A DNA stretch of 26,650 bases from ChocPot-Mid sp043804925 (GTDB taxonomy: Bacteria > Bacteroidota > Ignavibacteria > Kapaibacteriales > UBA2268), in contig JAZDIP010000103.1 of the NCBI GenBank assembly GCA_043804925.1, positions 1 to 26,650 of the forward strand. Reading direction: 5' to 3'. A model generated the notes under the pieces. That model did not search any database, was not told the origin of the DNA, and saw only the letters and a program-made list of their open reading frames with translations. The translations under genes were made by a program, and so were the position numbers. Below, piece by piece: positions 25,014 to 26,650 of the stretch (position 1 is its first letter; each line of letters starts with the position of its first letter).

Positions 25014-26483
25014 TTAATTTTTCAATACTGTGAATTTTGCTGTTTGATTTTTCCTTGCTGAAACTATATAATAAATTCCCGGATAAAAATCCGATACATC
25101 AATTCTCATTCCATCATTTATTATTCCTATCCATACTTCTCTACCCATAACATCAAATATTTTAATATTATCATTTATACCCGATATTAAGATGAAATCA
25201 GAAGCAGGATTTGGATAAATAAACAAACTGTTTGAATTGTCTGTTTTTTTTTCCACACCAACTGTTCCCTGATACGTTACTTCGATTTTATATCCTTTAA
25301 ATCTGAAATAACGTTCTCTTGAATCCTGAAAACGTAATGAATCTTCAGCATTTGTCCAGTTTCCATCAGTCCATTTTTCAATTAATTTGGTGATTACATT
25401 TCCATCTGTGTTATAATTAGATGTCCTTTGGGTGCGATTTTCATAAATACCATCTACTAATTCTGTCCATTTCCATGTTAGTTCGTTGCCCTTTTCGTCA
25501 TACGTGAAATAGTCTTTTTCCGAGAAATTTAGTACCCCATTTTCCCAATAATCATAGAAATAAGTTAGTGTGTTTCCATTTGAGTCGTATGTTAAAGTTT
25601 CTTGCTGAGAAACAATCCAATCCTCATTAATCCAATCTTCATATACCCAAGTAAGATATTTCCCGTTTGAGTCGTATGTAGTTGTATGTCTTATTCTATT
25701 CGTCCATTTTTCAATTTCCCATGTTTGAATCAATTCCGAAATCTCATTTCCGTTTGAGTCATATGTTAAGGTGCTTAGTTGATTATTAACCCATTCGTCA
25801 TTTGTAAATTTCTTGCTTAGCCGGGAAATCGCATTTCCATTAACATCATAAGTGTAACTAACTCTCAAATAAAATATCCATTTACCTGTCCATGATGCAT
25901 AAGTTGTGGTAAGCTCATTTCCGTTTAAGTCATAAGTACATGTATAACGTAGATAATTTACCCATTGGTTATTTTGCCATTTCTCCCACAATCTTGACAG
26001 AATGTTTCCATTTTCATCATACTTTGTTGTTTTTTTATTAATATATACCCATTTCCAGTAAGCGTCATCAAAGTCTGCATCCACACAAGAAAGTTCATTT
26101 CCTTTTTCATCATAGGTATAAGTAGAACTGCTCGTACCATACCAATCCTCACCCATATATTGCTCAGTAAGCACAGTTAACACATTTCCAAATAAATTAA
26201 AAGTTCTTGTTATACGTTCTGAATTGGACCATTTTCCACCAAATAGCATTTCTGATGTAGAAGTCAGCATATTTCCGTTCTCATCGTAGGAATAGGTATA
26301 TCTTGTGTCGTTATTAGTTTCTGAATATACCATAACTCTTGCCACAAGATTTGAATCAATTGCGGTGATTGTTTCATGAGTTCGATTGTATTTGTTTCTC
26401 AGTTCATCTTTCTCCCATTGAGCAAGTGATGTTTGAATTGAAAAAGCTATTAAGACCAGAAAAAAAACGTAAAACCTTTTCAT
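25014..26483 (-). CDS. T9SS-secreted protein with eleven 29-residue YD-like repeats
   Basis: The product has 489 residues; CAGGAG precedes the ATG. Signal peptide 1-21 ends TSLAQ. Residues ~62-390 are about eleven tandem units plus a degenerate twelfth, with consensus TxTYDxNGNxLTxxxxxWxNxxWxN. The YD (or equivalent) positions are 66, 95, 124, 155, 184, 212, 241, 270, 299, 328 and 357, so the period is 29 residues with one 31 and one 28. The YDxNGN core resembles YD/RHS repeats of wall-associated and toxin-delivery proteins, but the Trp-rich second half differs and no toxin domain follows. The sorting domain (~420-489) has FIYPNPASDF, IKIFDVMGREVW, DVSDFYPGIYYIV and KFTVLKN. It is tandem with a paralogue whose end lies 33 bases upstream. 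Confidence 0.88.
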   Translation of the reverse strand: MKRFYVFFLVLIAFSIQTSLAQWEKDELRNKYNRTHETITAIDSNLVARVMVYSETNNDTRYTYSYDENGNMLTSTSEMLFGGKWSNSERITRTFNLFGNVLTVLTEQYMGEDWYGTSSSTYTYDEKGNELSCVDADFDDAYWKWVYINKKTTKYDENGNILSRLWEKWQNNQWVNYLRYTCTYDLNGNELTTTYASWTGKWIFYLRVSYTYDVNGNAISRLSKKFTNDEWVNNQLSTLTYDSNGNEISELIQTWEIEKWTNRIRHTTTYDSNGKYLTWVYEDWINEDWIVSQQETLTYDSNGNTLTYFYDYWENGVLNFSEKDYFTYDEKGNELTWKWTELVDGIYENRTQRTSNYNTDGNVITKLIEKWTDGNWTNAEDSLRFQDSRERYFRFKGYKIEVTYQGTVGVEKKTDNSNSLFIYPNPASDFILISGINDNIKIFDVMGREVWIGIINDGMRIDVSDFYPGIYYIVSARKNQTAKFTVLKN

Positions 26484-26516
26484 ATTTAACTCCTGAATAT
26501 GTTTTTTTAATTTTAT

Positions 26517-26650
26517 TTATTTCAGAATTAAGAAATTTGTTGTAATTGATTTTTCAGATGACACAAGAAAATACAAACCTTCAAAAAAATCCGAAACATT
26601 AATTCTTTGTCCATCAATTACTTTTCCTCTCCAGACTTCTCTTCCCATAA
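26517..26650 (-). CDS. C-terminal end of a second T9SS cargo protein (truncated by the window edge)
   Basis: 43 codons before a TAA at 26517-26519 read MGREVWRGKVIDGQR... and ...VSDFFEGLYFLVSS..., ending TNFLILK. They align without gaps to the last part of the neighbouring repeat protein (MGREVWIGIINDGMR, VSDFYPGIYYIVS, AKFTVLKN). It is therefore the 3' end of a paralogous T9SS gene on the same strand. The passenger domain lies outside the window. Confidence 0.85.
   Translation of the reverse strand, partial: MGREVWRGKVIDGQRINVSDFFEGLYFLVSSEKSITTNFLILK

Noticed and set aside
25077..26320. CRISPR array or intergenic tandem repeats
   Set aside because: The 87-bp periodicity is explained by the protein repeat in a single uninterrupted reading frame; spacing and sequence do not fit a repeat-spacer array.

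Overview
The window is AT-rich bacterial DNA and almost certainly comes from the Bacteroidota/Chlorobi (FCB) group. Six separate reading frames end in type IX secretion (T9SS, Por) C-terminal sorting domains with a PNP box. Asp-box propellers, choice-of-anchor/HYDIN-like domains and a MoxR-DUF58-Bat gene set are also present. The style resembles Ignavibacteria or Kapabacteria as much as classical Bacteroidetes, but this is a judgement from protein style and no marker gene settles it. No phage, plasmid, CRISPR or insertion-sequence genes were seen.

Layout: 1-562 is the 3' end of a T9SS cargo gene that converges with rsmB (579-2009, minus). A palindrome-rich divergent region (2010-2134) leads to a putative outer-membrane barrel protein (2135-2962) and an 849-residue PD40-propeller protein with two OmpA-like domains (3254-5803), closed by a strong terminator. 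A second plus-strand cluster follows: dapB, a small DUF1573-like exported protein translationally coupled to it, and two tandem paralogous multispanning TMTC-like proteins with C-terminal TPR repeats (5915-10997). A minus-strand T9SS propeller protein (11051-13699) is followed by a 431-bp gene-free stretch. That stretch holds an apparent terminator with a competing fold and a 30-bp perfect palindrome, and it lies ahead of a Xer-type recombinase (14131-15027). ThpR (minus, 15082-15624) comes next.

From 15843 to 24827 lies a MoxR ATPase / DUF58 / Bat-type membrane protein / BatA set. It is split between DUF58 and the Bat genes by two T9SS cargo genes and a palindromic repeat element. A tRNA-Pro(CGG) and a bidirectional terminator follow, then two tandem T9SS genes on the minus strand. 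The first carries about eleven 29-residue YD-like repeats; only the last 43 codons of the second are in the window.

Together the region looks like chromosomal housekeeping genes (rsmB, dapB, xer, thpR, tRNA-Pro) interspersed with envelope-directed genes: secreted cargo, peptidoglycan- or envelope-associated OmpA and Bat proteins, and possible GT-C glycosyltransferases. Short repeats of several unrelated types occupy many of the gaps, and two have entered reading frames. The most unusual signals are the structured, terminator-bearing gap plus helically phased palindromes upstream of the Xer gene, the split Bat locus, and the double-OmpA PD40 protein.
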